Positions 1 through 11,800 of a stretch of 64,000 bases of DNA are shown here, in pieces; the stretch's first letter is position 1, and every line of letters starts with the position of its first letter. Location: NCBI GenBank assembly GCA_030035585.1, contig CM057469.1, positions 64,621,501 to 64,685,500 on the forward strand, given 5' to 3'. A program made the position numbers and the translations under genes. The stretch comes from Dugong dugon. Lineage: Eukaryota; Chordata; Mammalia; Sirenia; Dugongidae. The notes under the pieces are model-generated. The model had not been told where the DNA came from, did not search any database, and saw only the letters and a program-made list of their open reading frames with translations.

Positions 1-3000
1 CATTATCTTCTTTCCTTTGAAAGATGCCTTTTTAGTAACCTGTATTCCCAGTGGTCAATGTCCTGTTTTGTTTTTAGAAAGTAAGTGAATTTTCAATCTA
101 TTTGTTCATTGTTTATCTTTAATAGATCAGTAGTAAAATTCATCCTTAGGCAAGAACTCCACTATATGTATAGGAAGAACTGTCTACTTAAAGATTATAC
201 AGTCAGGTCCAAGAATTTCTAAATAAAGTTATTTATTAGTTCACACTGGAGTCTCACTACATAGAATGTCACCTAACTTGTGTAGCTTGTTTTTTTCTAG
301 ATACAAACCATGTCAGTTCTTTAAGGTATATATACTTCTCAACAATAGTAACATTAAAACAAAAAGAACATTTAAAAAAAAAACATTTTCTTTAGAACGA
401 TCACATAATGCATTGGTAAAACAAATCCTCATTAATTTGTGTGTTGATGTATAAACAGTGCTGTTGGTACACATATGTTTTGAAAATCCATTTAAAAATA
501 ATTCTTTTTGGCTTGCAAGGAGTATTAGGAGAAAATACAAATATATGTGTATGTATATATATTTGTTTCATATATATATGAAATGGTAAGTTTAAACAGT
601 TATTCCTTATTAATAAAGACTAATTAAATTACATATCAAAACTTGGTAATTAAGAGACAGTGTATGCACAGTTGTTCTGTATTTACATCTCAGATCTGGG
701 TATATGTCTTGATAAAATTATTAAACTTTATTCTATTTGAGTTAAGTAAACTAAAAATAATGTACTGTAAATATATACATTATTAAAAATATGAACACTT
801 GTTTGGTGAATGATTATTCAGTGTTAAGACCCAGAAAATAGGCATGAAAACAAATACAAACCCTCTAGAGCCCACAAAAAAATTTAATCCAACTGTCATT
901 TAACCCAGAGAAATTCGCCTATCAAAGTACATGAATTGAGCATTTCTTCCAAATCATTTGTATGAAATGATCCTTTCCTTAAGCAATTAGTTTAATAGCA
1001 AAAATGATTTAATGGCTGCAAAGTTTTAAATAACAAGAAACACCAAGTCTAACAATCATCAGTCTTGTAGCATTTTTACCCAAATGATTTCAAAATGCTC
1101 ACCGTTTCTACATCCTATTCATATCATTGAAATTCAGCCATCTCTGAAATGTTCAGCCAGCATATTAATAAGGCTTTCTAGAACCAGGAAACTGACTACA
1201 TATATCTTGATAAATATGCCCATACTGCCCCCATGAACACATCTTCAAGAGATAGATAGCTACACATAAAATAGCCCTTTCCTGTGGGTGTCGGTTAACC
1301 CCACAAACACGTGAACTTCCTATAGGCACACACCCAACAGGCATTGGCGATTAGGTGATTGAAAACCTTGCCCACAAAGGAAAAATTTTGTATGTGATGA
1401 CATCACCAGCAAACCTGGGTTTCTCTGTGGTATAATGATATAATTGCCTGGCTGAGTGTGAGTGTGTATGAGAGAAAAAGAGAGAGAGAGAGGCTTTAAA
1501 GAACAGCATCATCAGAAACGGCATAACCTTCTGCAAGGTTTACAAGAACCTTTCCAAAAAGATCTTTGACTTTTTCCAGATTTCATACAGCTTAAGTTCA
1601 TTCAAAAATACATTCCTTGCACAAGCGAATTATGTTCTGTTCGGTTATAGCACGCTGTTCATCCTAAAATATCGCGACGGGGGTCTGTGGAGATGAGGTT
1701 TCTATACCAAATGAGGCATGTGTGTCTGTACAATACGATGCAGGAGTTGCAGCGTCCCTTGAGACCTGCATTTGAATGGCTAAGACGTCTTGGCTTTAAG
1801 GGTAATGAAAGGGTTAAAAATCGAGGCCGTCTGGGGTAAGAGAAAGGGGATATTGTTGTCTTTAATCTTTCCGCAGCATGTGTAAGACTTCCATCCCGGA
1901 TCTGCACATAGCAGTGGAATAGGCTCGGCATGCATTGCGTGCAAGCTCCTTGATTGTAAAGGGGGGGAAAAAAACCTGGCTGGAGTCCAGACAGGCTGGA
2001 GCTCTGTTGATCATTATGTCTAGCCTTCAGGTGTCTCAGCGCACAGTGGGAGGCGGTGGGGGAGGTGTAGATAACATGAGAGCAGACAAAGAAAAAAAAT
2101 TTGTGCATTTAAAAAAAGATTATGTGCAAATCTGTGTCCAAGTCCTCCTTAAAAAATGAATCCTAAAGTCTTGGACTTTTATAATTAGAAAGCAAGCTCT
2201 GTTCTGGCAGGTCTATTTAAGCCATAATTAGTTATGTCTGGAGCCTTTGAATAATTCTTTTCAATAATTGATGGAGTTAATATTCTCTTTTAAAAAGGAC
2301 GAGGGCAATGTTTTCTTACGTACACTCTTTTGGGGGAGAGGCTTTGTGGTTGAAATTCTTCATCGGTCAAAATCACATTGATCTGATTTACCTTTTAATT
2401 TCTTATGAGACTTAGCTTATAACTTCTTAAGGATTTGGATGATTCTAGAAGTAAAGGCGTAATGCACTGATAGATTGCCCTCGCTGAACGTAAGAAGAAA
2501 GCAATAACACAGCAGCATTTCCCCCCAGTTCTTTGCATTTATTTTATAAATTAAAAAAACAAAAAAAGCAAAAAACACTGCTTTGTTATGTTGCTTCTGT
2601 TTCAAACTCTAACAACAGCAACAACAAAAAAATCTTTCCATGAATGCAACTTAGATGCTAACCATATATTTTGCCTGCTAGACAGGAAAAAATCGCAGAT
2701 TATTTTATTCTTCCAGCATTCTTCTATAAAGAAGCTTCCGCACGCTTCTTCCCCACCTCCACATCCTCACTCCACCCTACTAAGAATTTCAAAAAAATCT
2801 TTATACATGGAAGGCTGGATCCTGAGACAGAAAGCTGTCTTTTACTTCTGTCTTTACACTGACCACTTTCAGCCGCCTTCATTTTTACTGGGACTTTATT
2901 TCACATTTTGTGGGCTAAAACACTGAAACCTATCCAGCCCCTAGAAATACTATAGAATTAAAAGTGATGACTAAAAACTAAATAAAAAAGAAAGCCCTGG

Positions 3001-4790
3001 CTTGAAGCCATTGTTTAGAATTTAAGAGCTATTTGCCCCCGAGTGTCTTAGCAGTCTTTCATAGCTAATTACAATAACTGTCAGATGTCTGGAAAGTCTG
3101 TGGTGCCCTCGTCAGTGGAGTCAGCAAAGTTTGTCTTTTATTTTTCTTGGGTATAGATCAAATCTGACTAGACATAAAGAGCAAAGAAGAAGTGAACTAA
3201 ATACACATGTGTGAGCCTTTATTTTTTCTTATGAACAAAGCAGCACTGGAGCAATGTTCGGGTGTGCAGCCTCCTGCAGCTCGCTACTCTGTGGAATGCC
3301 GACCTTTTATTTTTAATTCTTTATCTTTAACATAACACATCACGCAACGATTGTTCCTGAAATATTTTCCTGCCAGTTCAAGACGCTCCCATACCCCCAT
3401 AGAAGAGTACCCTACACAACGATCTTCAGATATTTGATGCTTATGATATATAACTATTTGAATCAGTACCCTTGATGAAAACAAATGTATACTTACAATT
3501 TCAGGATGGTTATTTGTTCTAGTTCCTTGTCCCTAGAGCAGAGCCGAGACTTCTGCCAGACTGTCCCTGATGCAGGTGCAGAATCCTCGTTTTCCGGGCA
3601 GAGAAAGGTAGAGAAGTGCTTCATAAAGTCACTCGGAACTCAGCCACTTATGCTCAGGCACCCTTGCTACTGTGAAAGCTGTACTATCTGCAGTTCTGAA
3701 TTGAACTAAATTACAGCCCATGTGAAAAGACAGGGGCAGCCAGTCATGTGGGAGATACACCGCTATCCTATTGGCCACAAAGACATAGCTTAGGCATTCT
3801 GCCTTTTCCACCATTGGCGAAGAGTTAAAACTGAAAGCATCTAGATCCTCCTCTAGAGCTTATTTGTCCTTTATGTGTGGAAGAATGACTGTAGGATTTT
3901 ACAGTGACAGAATTAGTTAAGGAAGGGGCTGAAGTCATCCTTCACAGAGACTGGTGGGAGGAGACTGAAAACTTAGCTTTTTCAAGGATTTTTTTTTTCT
4001 TGCTTCTTTTTATCCACAAGTCCCCCCGCCCCCTTCCCGTCCCCCCTCGCAGTTTTGTCTGTGATTTCCCTGTCAGGAAAACATATTGTGTGTATGTGTT
4101 TGCAGCTATGCTTGGAGGTGACAGAAAGTAAATTAACATTGTATTCTTTTGCAGAATTCAGTCATGTTTTGAAGATAAATTTAAATTTTTTCCATGGTGC
4201 ATTTGCAAATTTCATTTTGATTCTTAAAAAAGGATTTGTTGCATTTCTAAACTAACAGACTAAATTGTTCATTAGTGACAGCAGAAACAGTTAACTTTTC
4301 TGAGTTGCTATTACATAGTAGAGAAAGAAGGAGGAATAATAACTCTAGAAAATACTAAAAGGCAACAATACCAAAGAAATCAACAAATAGACTTCAACTG
4401 GACTCGGATAAAGAGGAAGTATAATTTTTCCCTTCAAAACCATTTTAAAAAATTACCTCATTTGGCAATACACAACGTCCATTAATTTCTTAAATATGTT
4501 AGTAAGTTTTCAGTTTCCCCATCAAAATATGCATGAAACCTAGAAGACTTCCGTCAGTTGGAAGGTATTTTTCAGTGATTCCAGGGTTATTTAATTCATC
4601 TGATTCTTAAAAACCTCTGCTGCATTTGTGAAGATTCAGAGCTCTATGTTACCTTAGAGATGATCATATCTCACATTCCTAATTTTAAAGGTGAGGAAGG
4701 TGCCGCCTGACAAATAATGCCACTCCATTCATTTACATTGACCCAGGGAGTTATGGAAGATAAATGAAGGGAACATTGCAAAGTACAATA
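1..4790. other. Mostly unique non-coding sequence
   Basis: No recognisable repeat family or exon was found. All open frames are short (at most 149 codons), lack family motifs and overlap on both strands. A short GA-rich stretch lies near 1461-1492 and a TA/TG-rich stretch near 540-585. An AT-rich segment with several TAATTA-like cores lies at 2105-2290, and another TAATTA lies near 3065. Remnants resembling a MIR core occur near 4660-4710. The region could be intronic, intergenic or UTR; the sequence alone does not say which. Confidence 0.5.
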
Positions 4791-4794
4791 GTTT

Positions 4795-4985
4795 ACTCTT
4801 TCTTGTGCCCCTACTAAGAGCAGTCACTCTCTTGTTTAATTTAATCACTGAAACAACCCATATAGCCCATTTTATTGTGTTCATTTCCCAATGGCGAAAA
4901 CAGATTCAGAGGTTTTATTATCTTAGTAGTTTTTGGATTTGCACCCACATCTGACTGAGTTCATACCCACTCTTTCAACTAGGTA
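4795..4985 (+). repeat. MIR SINE remnant
   Basis: A degraded mammalian-wide interspersed repeat. The order of blocks matches MIR: a segment like 'tttaatttaatcactgaaac', then 'cattttattgtgttcatttc', then a gapped copy of the conserved core, then the degenerate 3' part ending near 'tatgctgcctt'. The match is by eye and the copy is very diverged. Confidence 0.5.
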
Positions 4986-4999
4986 TGCTGCCTTCCAAA

Positions 5000-5095
5000 A
5001 TTATAATGGCTATCATTTATTGGTACCTTACTTATGAGTTAGTTATCCTGTTATCCCCATTTCGTAGACGAGGAAATTGAGGCTCGTACTACCTG
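5000..5095 (+). repeat. MIR SINE fragment
   Basis: The segment ending 'gacgaggaaattgaggctcg' is the hallmark MIR core (pattern gatGAGgAAAcTGAGGc), preceded by 'ttatccccatttcgta'. It is interrupted immediately downstream by an AfroSINE. Confidence 0.75.
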
Positions 5096-5229
5096 TGGTT
5101 GTTGTTAGGTGCCGTCAGGTTGGTTCTGACACGTAGTGACCCTATAGGACAGAGTAGAACTGCCCCATAGGGTTTCCAAGGAACAACTGGTGGATTTGAA
5201 CTGCTGACCTCTTAACCACTACACCACAT
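5096..5229 (-). repeat. AfroSINE-type SINE
   Basis: Reverse-strand copy. The tail-derived block 'gttgttaggtgccgtcaggt' comes first, then 'gaccctataggacagagtag', and the tRNA-like head ends as 'cttaaccactacaccac'. The 'gttgttaggtgcc' terminus is the RTE-type 3' end, showing the RTE-tailed subfamily. No host function. Confidence 0.85.
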
Positions 5230-5734
5230 GATTCAAACCAACTGTCATTCGTTTACACACCATATGGATTCTCATCATAGTGTTGAATACAGTTATTATT
5301 TTTTTCCTTGAAAAAATACAGCATAGATGTAGAATATTCTTCACGGTCATGTAAATGTGCTGGATTCAGAGAAGATCATACCATTAAGTAGCCCATGTGT
5401 GACTGTTAATAGGAGTTGGAAGGACAGTCGTGGAGTCACATTTATCCTAGGGGCTCCACAGGGCCTTGCCCACAGTAGGAGCTTCTGTATTTGTTGAGAG
5501 GATATTCTCTCACAGCACATCAGTCTGGACATTAAAGAGTCCTACTACTGGTTCATAGCATAAAACTCACTGAATATGAGAATAAGACATGTTCTGAGTT
5601 CACTTCTAATTAACAAAGTTATTATTTCAAGTCAGGGTGTGAAAAATACCATTTCAGCCAGAGAAATATCAAGAACCATCACAGACTTTTGTGAACTGGG
5701 TCCCTCCTGAAACCTAAATCATAAAAATTACTCC
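5230..5734. other. Unassigned non-coding spacer
   Basis: Sequence between an AfroSINE and the 5' end of the L1. No gene, recognised repeat or clear target duplication for the L1 was seen here. Confidence 0.5.
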
Positions 5735-5869
5735 AGCAAAATGGCGATCTAGGCAGAAGCACCACGCCGTCCCTCCACAGCAAAGATCTAAAAAACTAAG
5801 CCATACAACATTCTGAAACCCTAAAACATCAAATGACGAGATAAAGAACTCAGCCAAGCACCAAATGGA

Positions 5870-6403
5870 GTGAGAAAACTGACAGAGAATGGAGAGCGAG
5901 GAGAGATTCACGCAGAGGTCCCCTACCAGCTATCACAGTGCGCATTCGCCATCGTGGACTCCTATTGGAGACCACCAAATGGGGTACGAGAAAGCAGCCT
6001 CTCGGGGCAACCAGCAGGAGACAAAAAAATTCCCACCCCCCGCGTTTCTTCACCTCCACTCAGCCTCCTCTGCTTCCCACGGCCACAATCTCTTGACCGG
6101 GACACAGCGGCTGCTTGGATTCCACACACCCAAAAGGGCTGGCTGTCTGAGTGCCATTTGTTGGCTGCTGGTGTTGCTTTTTTTCCACTTCTTTTGATTT
6201 CTTCCTTACCTCTCACCACCTCCCCCTCCTTCCGCTCAAATACCTGGCTCCATGCGCCATCTTGGCTTCTTCCTGAGGGGCTGTGGAGCTCCGTTCGAGA
6301 TGGAGCGGCTTCCCGGTCTGGACTGTCACGCCGGTGGGATCCCGGGGCTTTTGTTCGTTTGTTTGTTTTGAATTGTTTGTTTGTTTTCTTTTCCATTTCT
6401 TGA
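5870..6403 (+). other. Sense open frame in L1 5'UTR (177 codons)
   Basis: An open frame starting MRKLTENGERGEIHAEVPYQ and ending in a T-rich, hydrophobic tract. No known domain is recognised. The same start and first sixty or so residues are found in the L1 copy at 63558 (64 codons) and, on the minus strand, in the L1 copy at 31602-31910 (102 codons, starting MTENRAQGEIRTEV). It lies well upstream of ORF1 and overlaps an antisense frame. Shared ancestry alone could explain the openness, since GC-rich sequence has few stops. Translation is unproven. Confidence 0.35.
5962..6396 (-). other. Antisense open frame in L1 5'UTR (144 codons)
   Basis: An open frame on the strand opposite to the L1, rich in Lys, Arg, Ser and Glu. 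It contains the block ERKEGEVVRGKEEIKRSGKK, alignable in the same frame to a 195-codon antisense frame in the L1 at 27579-32063 (31240-31827), with the same terminal LQ-stop. In the third L1 (63413-64000) the frame is broken by a stop and a frameshift. Primate L1 has an unrelated antisense ORF0 in its 5'UTR; similarity here is positional only. Product and expression are unknown. Confidence 0.35.
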
Positions 6404-7381
6404 CTTGGGAGCCCTTTCTGGCCAGGTGGTGCTGTGTGGCAAGGAGACTTCCCCCTCAGCTTACACAGATGTGCAAAGGGATCCCTGAGAACATTTCTTT
6501 TTACTTCGTTTTTTTTTTTTTTTTCTGTTCTTTTTGGGGCCTTTCTTGTTCTTTTTTTCTTTTTAATTTATTTTGTTTTCTTTTCCCTCTTTTTCCCTTT
6601 TTATCTTTCGTCATTGCTCAGTTTCTCGTCTCTCTATATCTTCCTTCTCTTTCGGTTCCCTGAATACCTGGCATTATATATTTCTATGCCTTCTAGCCAG
6701 GCTGTACTGCAACACCTGAGAGCCACTTCCCCAGACCTCATGGCTGCACCAGTGGGATCCCTGGGAACTTTGCGGTTCTTTAATATTTCCGATTTTTATT
6801 TATTCATTCTTTTCTTTTCTTCCTCTTCCCCTTTCTGTTTTCTCCATTTCATAATCTCTCATCTCTGCACTCCAGCAGCAATCTTCCCTAGTATTCTTTT
6901 TTGTTTGTTTGCATGTTTTTGGCTCCTGTCCCTCTCTCCTCTCTCCCATATCCATCTTAGCTCCACACATAACAATCTCCCTGCTGCATCCTGCCTAACT
7001 ACACCGTGCGCTTGACATCACACCACCAAGCAGCACACTCACGGCCTACTGGAACCTGCCCTGCACTGATTACCGACCCACTCTGGTGGCTGTAGTAAGT
7101 GCCATAAACAACCTGTCCCAGTAACTCCTCTTCAGCTAGACCTGCCCTGCCATACCATACCTGAGTGACTGACCTGGCCAATTGGAGAAGGAGGTGAAAA
7201 GTATTGTGCCCACAGACGAGCAAACAACAAAGAACACACAGTCCGCCTGCACAGACATAGTCAAATTTTTTTTTAAAAAGGGACGAAACAAACAAATCCA
7301 CAATCAATAAACGATAAAAATAACTACTGAATGACCTGAGGACAGCAGACAATATCAAAACATTTACAAAAACAGGACAGG

Positions 7382-8382
7382 ATGGTTCCAGTAGGCGTCC
7401 AAAATAAAACACCAGATGACTCTCCTCTGGAAGAAAATGCACTAGAACTACCTGATAGGGAATTCAAATCTCAAATACTCAGAATTCTTCAAGAGCTGAG
7501 GCAAAAAGCTGACAAACATGAGGAAAAAAACAGACAAATTCATGGAAAATACAGACAAAAAATTGGAAGAATTCAGGAAAATAATGCAGGAAGAAAATCC
7601 CAAAATAAATTCACAGCTAGAAATTATAGAAAGACAACAATTAGAAATCCAAAAGATAAACAACAAGATTTCAGAAATGGATGGTGTTCTATGGAAGGAA
7701 TGAGAAGCAGATCTGAAACGGTGGAAGACAGGATCAGTGGAATTGAAGACAAACACTTGGATACAACTCTGTTTCAGGAAAACTCAGAAAAAAGAACAAA
7801 GAAAAATGAAGAGACCCTGAGGGTTATGTGGGATACAATCAAAAGCAAAAATCTTCGAGTGATTGGAACTCTAGAACAGGGGGAGAAAACAGAAAACACA
7901 GACAGGATCATTGAAGAACTGCTGACAGAAAACTTCCCCAATATCATGAAAGTTGAAAAGCTGGCCATCCAAGAAGCTCAATGAACCTCATATAGGAGAG
8001 ACCCCAAAAGAAAATCACCAAGGCATATCATAATCACACTCAACAAAACCAAAAACAAGCAAAGAATCCTGAGAGCAGTTCATGAAAAACAAGAAGTCAC
8101 ATACAGAGAAGAAACAATAAGACTAAGCTCAGATTATTCGGCAGAAACCGTGCAGGTAAGAAGGCAATGGGATAACATATATAAAACCTTGAAAGAAAAA
8201 ATTGCCAGCCACGAATAATATATCCTGCAAAGCTCTTGTTCAAATTTGATGGTGAAATTAGGTCATTTCCAGATAAACAGAAATTAAGGGAATATGTAAA
8301 AGTCAAACCAAACTTACAAGAATTATTAAAGGGAGTTTTTTCATATGAGGACAAACAGCTTCAGATCACAGGAAGAATCTAA
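7382..8382 (+). pseudogene. L1 ORF1 (RNA-binding protein), frameshifted
   Basis: L1 ORF1p is a trimeric coiled-coil RNA chaperone needed for retrotransposition. The start at 7382 gives MVPVGVQNKTPDDSPLEENA, matching the ORF1 start of the second L1 at 30624. Then come a long Lys/Glu/Gln heptad-rich coiled coil (about residues 25-140), the RRM-like block 'NLRVIGTLEQGEKTENTDRI', and the C-terminal domain, which continues in other frames to a stop at 8380-8382. Frame breaks lie near 7520 (an extra base in an A-run), near 7980 (loss of the frame after 'AIQEAQ') and near 8200-8300. The span is 1001 bases, about 333 codons, normal for mammalian ORF1. Confidence 0.9.
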
Positions 8383-8805
8383 GATGCAGGATCATACCAA
8401 CCAGATACCAATCTAGGAAATGAACTCTTGAGGACCATCCAAAACCAAAAGAAATACAACAGGGAATCAGAGAGTTAATCAGTAAATGAGAACAACATCA
8501 AAATAATAAACGAGGGAATAAATGGCATAGGTATAGAACCTTTTAATGGAGATGAAGGCAAGGCGATACCAAGTAATGGTAGACTGCTTCAAACTTAGAA
8601 AGATAACGGTAAAATTCATGGTAACCACAAAGAAAGTTAACAAGCATACTCATAAAAAAAAAAAAGAGGAAAAACATTAAGTCTCAGCAAAAACAAAACC
8701 TACAAAAATAAAAGAAATGAAAAAAATCCACAAACAAAAGTAACTCAGCACAAGAGAGTAAGAAGAACAAAGAAAACTTAAGCACCACAAAAAAAGCCCT
8801 ACAAA
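8383..8805 (+). other. L1 ORF1-ORF2 spacer
   Basis: A-rich inter-ORF region of about 420 bases. Its last 100 bases match the reverse complement of 29186-29300 in the second L1, where they abut the 3' part of ORF2 directly because of an internal deletion. Confidence 0.7.
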
Positions 8806-11800
8806 ATGACAGCAAGAAACTCACATCTAGCAATAATTACACTGACTGTAAATGGACTCAATGCACCCATAAAGAGATGGAGAGTGACAGAATGGATAAG
8901 AAAACAGGATCCATCAATATGCTGTCTACAAGAGACACACCTTTGAAACAAAGACATGAATTTATTAAAAGTCAAAGGTTGGAAAAAAATATATCAAGCT
9001 AACAACTTCCAAAAAAGAGTAGGAGTGGCAATTCTAATCTCAGATAAAATAGACTTTAAAACCAAATCTACCATAAAAGATAAAGAAGGACACTATATAA
9101 TGATTAAGGGAAAAATCCATCATGAAGTCATAACCATAATAAACATGTACGTACCCAATGCTAGGGCTCCAAAATACATAAAACAAACTTTAACATCACT
9201 GAAAAGAGAAATTGACAGTTCCACAATAATAGTAGGAGACTTCAACACACCACGCTCAGTAAAGGACAGAACAACTAAGAAGAAACTGAGCAAAGATATG
9301 GAAGACCAAAAGAGCAAAATCAGCCAACTTGACCTCATAAACATATATAGAACACTCCATCCAACCACTGCAAAGTACACATTCTTTTCCAATGCACATG
9401 GAGTGTTCTCCAGAATAGACCACATTTAGGCCACAGAGCAATCCTCAACAAGATCCAAAACATTGAGATAATTCAAAATATCTTCTCTGACCACAGTGCC
9501 ATCAAGGTAGAAATTAACAATAGAAAGATCAAGGAAAAAAAATCAATTACATGGAAACTGAATAAAAGCCTGCTTACACATCATTGGGTAATAGAAGAAA
9601 TCACAGATGGAATCAAAAACTTCCTGGAATCAAAGGAGAATGAAAACACATCATACCAAAACCTCTGGGACACAGCAAAGGCAGTCCTCAGAGGACAATT
9701 TATAGCAGTAGATGCACATATCAAAAAAGAAGAAAGGGACAAAATCAAAACATTAACGGCAGAACTCAAACAAATAGAAAGAGGACAGCAGAAAAAGCCC
9801 TCGACCACCAGAAGAAAGGAAATAGTAAAGATCAGAGCAGAAATAAATGAAATAGAGAACAGAAAAACAATAGGAAGAATCAACAAAACTAGACTGACAA
9901 AAGACAAACAGGAAGGACACAAATAACCCAAATAAGAAATGAAATGGGGGACATTACAACAGACCCAACTGAAATAAAAAGGAGTATAACACAATATTAT
10001 GAAAAACTATACTCCAACAAACTTGAAAACCTAGAGGAAATGGACAAATTTCTAGAAACACACAGCCTACCCAAACTACAACAAAGTGATGTTGAAAATC
10101 TGAACAGACCCATAACAAGAGAAGAGATCGAAAAGGTAATAAAGAAAACTCCCAACCAAAAAAAGCCCTGGCCCAGATGGCTTCACTGGAGAATTCTACC
10201 AAACATTTACAGAAGAGCTTGTACCAGTTCTACTCAAGCTATTTCAGACCATAGAAGAGGAAGGAACACTTCCAAATTCATTCTATGAAGCCAGCATAAG
10301 GTTGATACCAAAACCAGGCAAAGAAGTCACAAAAATAGAAAATTACAGACCAATATCTCTCATGAATATAGATGCAAAAATTATGAACAAAATTCTAGCC
10401 AATTGAATTCATCATCATATCAAAAAAATAATACACCACGATCAAGTAGGATTCATACCAGGCATGCAAGGATGGTTCAACATTAGAAAATCAATCAACA
10501 TAATCCACCACATAAATAAAAGGAAAGAAAAGAATCACATGATCATCACAATTGATGCAGAAAAGGCATTTGACAAAGTCCAACACCCGTTCCTGATAAA
10601 AACTCTCAATCAAATAGGTATAGAAGGGAAATTTCTCTACATAATAAAGGGCATCTATGCAAAACCAACGGCCAACATCATTCTTAATGCAGAGAGGCTG
10701 AAAACATTCCCCTTGAAAACAGGAACAAGACAAGGATGCCCTTTATCACCACTCCTATTTAACATTGTGTTGGAAGTTCTAGCTAGAGCAATAGGGCAAG
10801 AAAAACAAATAAAGGGCATCCAAACTGGTAACGAAGAAGTTAAACTGTCCCTGTTTCCAATGATATGATAGTATACATAGAAAACCCTAAAGACTCCACG
10901 AGAAATCTACTGGAACTAATAGAAAGATTCAGCAGAGTAGCAGGATACAAGATAAACATTCAAAAATCAGTTGGATTCCTATACACCAATAAGGAGAACG
11001 ATGAAAAGGAAATCAGGAAAACAATACCATTTTCAATAGCCCCTAAAAAGATAAAATACTTAGGAATAAATCTGACCAGGGATGTAAAAGACCTATACAA
11101 AGAAAACTCTAAAACACTACCGCATGAAACCCAAAGGGATCTACATAAATGGAAAAACATACCATGCTCATGGATAGGCAGACTCCACATTGTGAAAATG
11201 ACAATTCTACCCAAAGCAATTTACAAATACAATGCAATCCCGATCCAAATAGCAACAACATTCTTCAAAGAGATGGAAAAACTAATCATTAACTTTATAT
11301 GGAAAGGGAAGAAGCCCCGAATAAGTAAAGCACTACTGAGGAAGAAGAATAAATTTGGAGGACTCACACTACCTGACTTCAGAACCTACTATACAACTAC
11401 AGTAGTCAAAACACCCTGGTACTGGTACAAAGACAGATATGTTGACCAATGGAACAGAATTGAGAACCCAGATGTAAATCCATCCACCTACGGTCACCTG
11501 AACTTCGACAAGGGCCCAAAGTCCATCAAATGGGGAAAAGACAGTCTTTTTAACAAATGTGCTGGCAAAACTGGATATCCATCTGCAAAAAAATGAAACA
11601 GGACCCATACCTTACGCCGTATACAAAAACTACTTCAAAATGGATCAGAGACCTGAATATAAAGCCTGAAACTATAAAGTTCATAGAAGAAAAAATAAGA
11701 CCAACACTTCAGGCCTTAATACATGGCATTAACAGGATACAAACCATAACCATCAATGCACAAACCCCAACAGATAAGTTAGATAACTGGGATCTTCTAA

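Larger units (their letters stand above)
5735..7381 (+). promoter_or_regulatory. L1 5'UTR (presumed internal promoter)
   Basis: About 1.65 kb, GC-rich in its first 600 bases, then strongly pyrimidine-rich (T and C runs around 6490-6660). In L1 elements this region carries the internal RNA polymerase II promoter. The first 500 bases are homologous to 63413-64000 (same strand) and to the reverse complement of roughly 31400-32063. It contains open frames on both strands that recur in other copies (5870-6403 plus, 5962-6396 minus). Confidence 0.8.

Noticed and set aside
1659-2108. 149-codon minus-strand open frame
   Set aside because: No domain, Kozak context or splice structure; low-complexity and Cys/Ser-rich; overlapped by an opposite frame.
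6283-7015. Hydrophobic, Phe-rich plus-strand frames (126 and 193 codons) as membrane proteins
   Set aside because: Products of the T-rich tract of the L1 5'UTR; no conservation seen in the second L1.
7448-7756. Minus-strand frames over L1 ORF1 and ORF2
   Set aside because: Shadows of ORF1 and ORF2 codons on the opposite strand; the sense reading has the family motifs.
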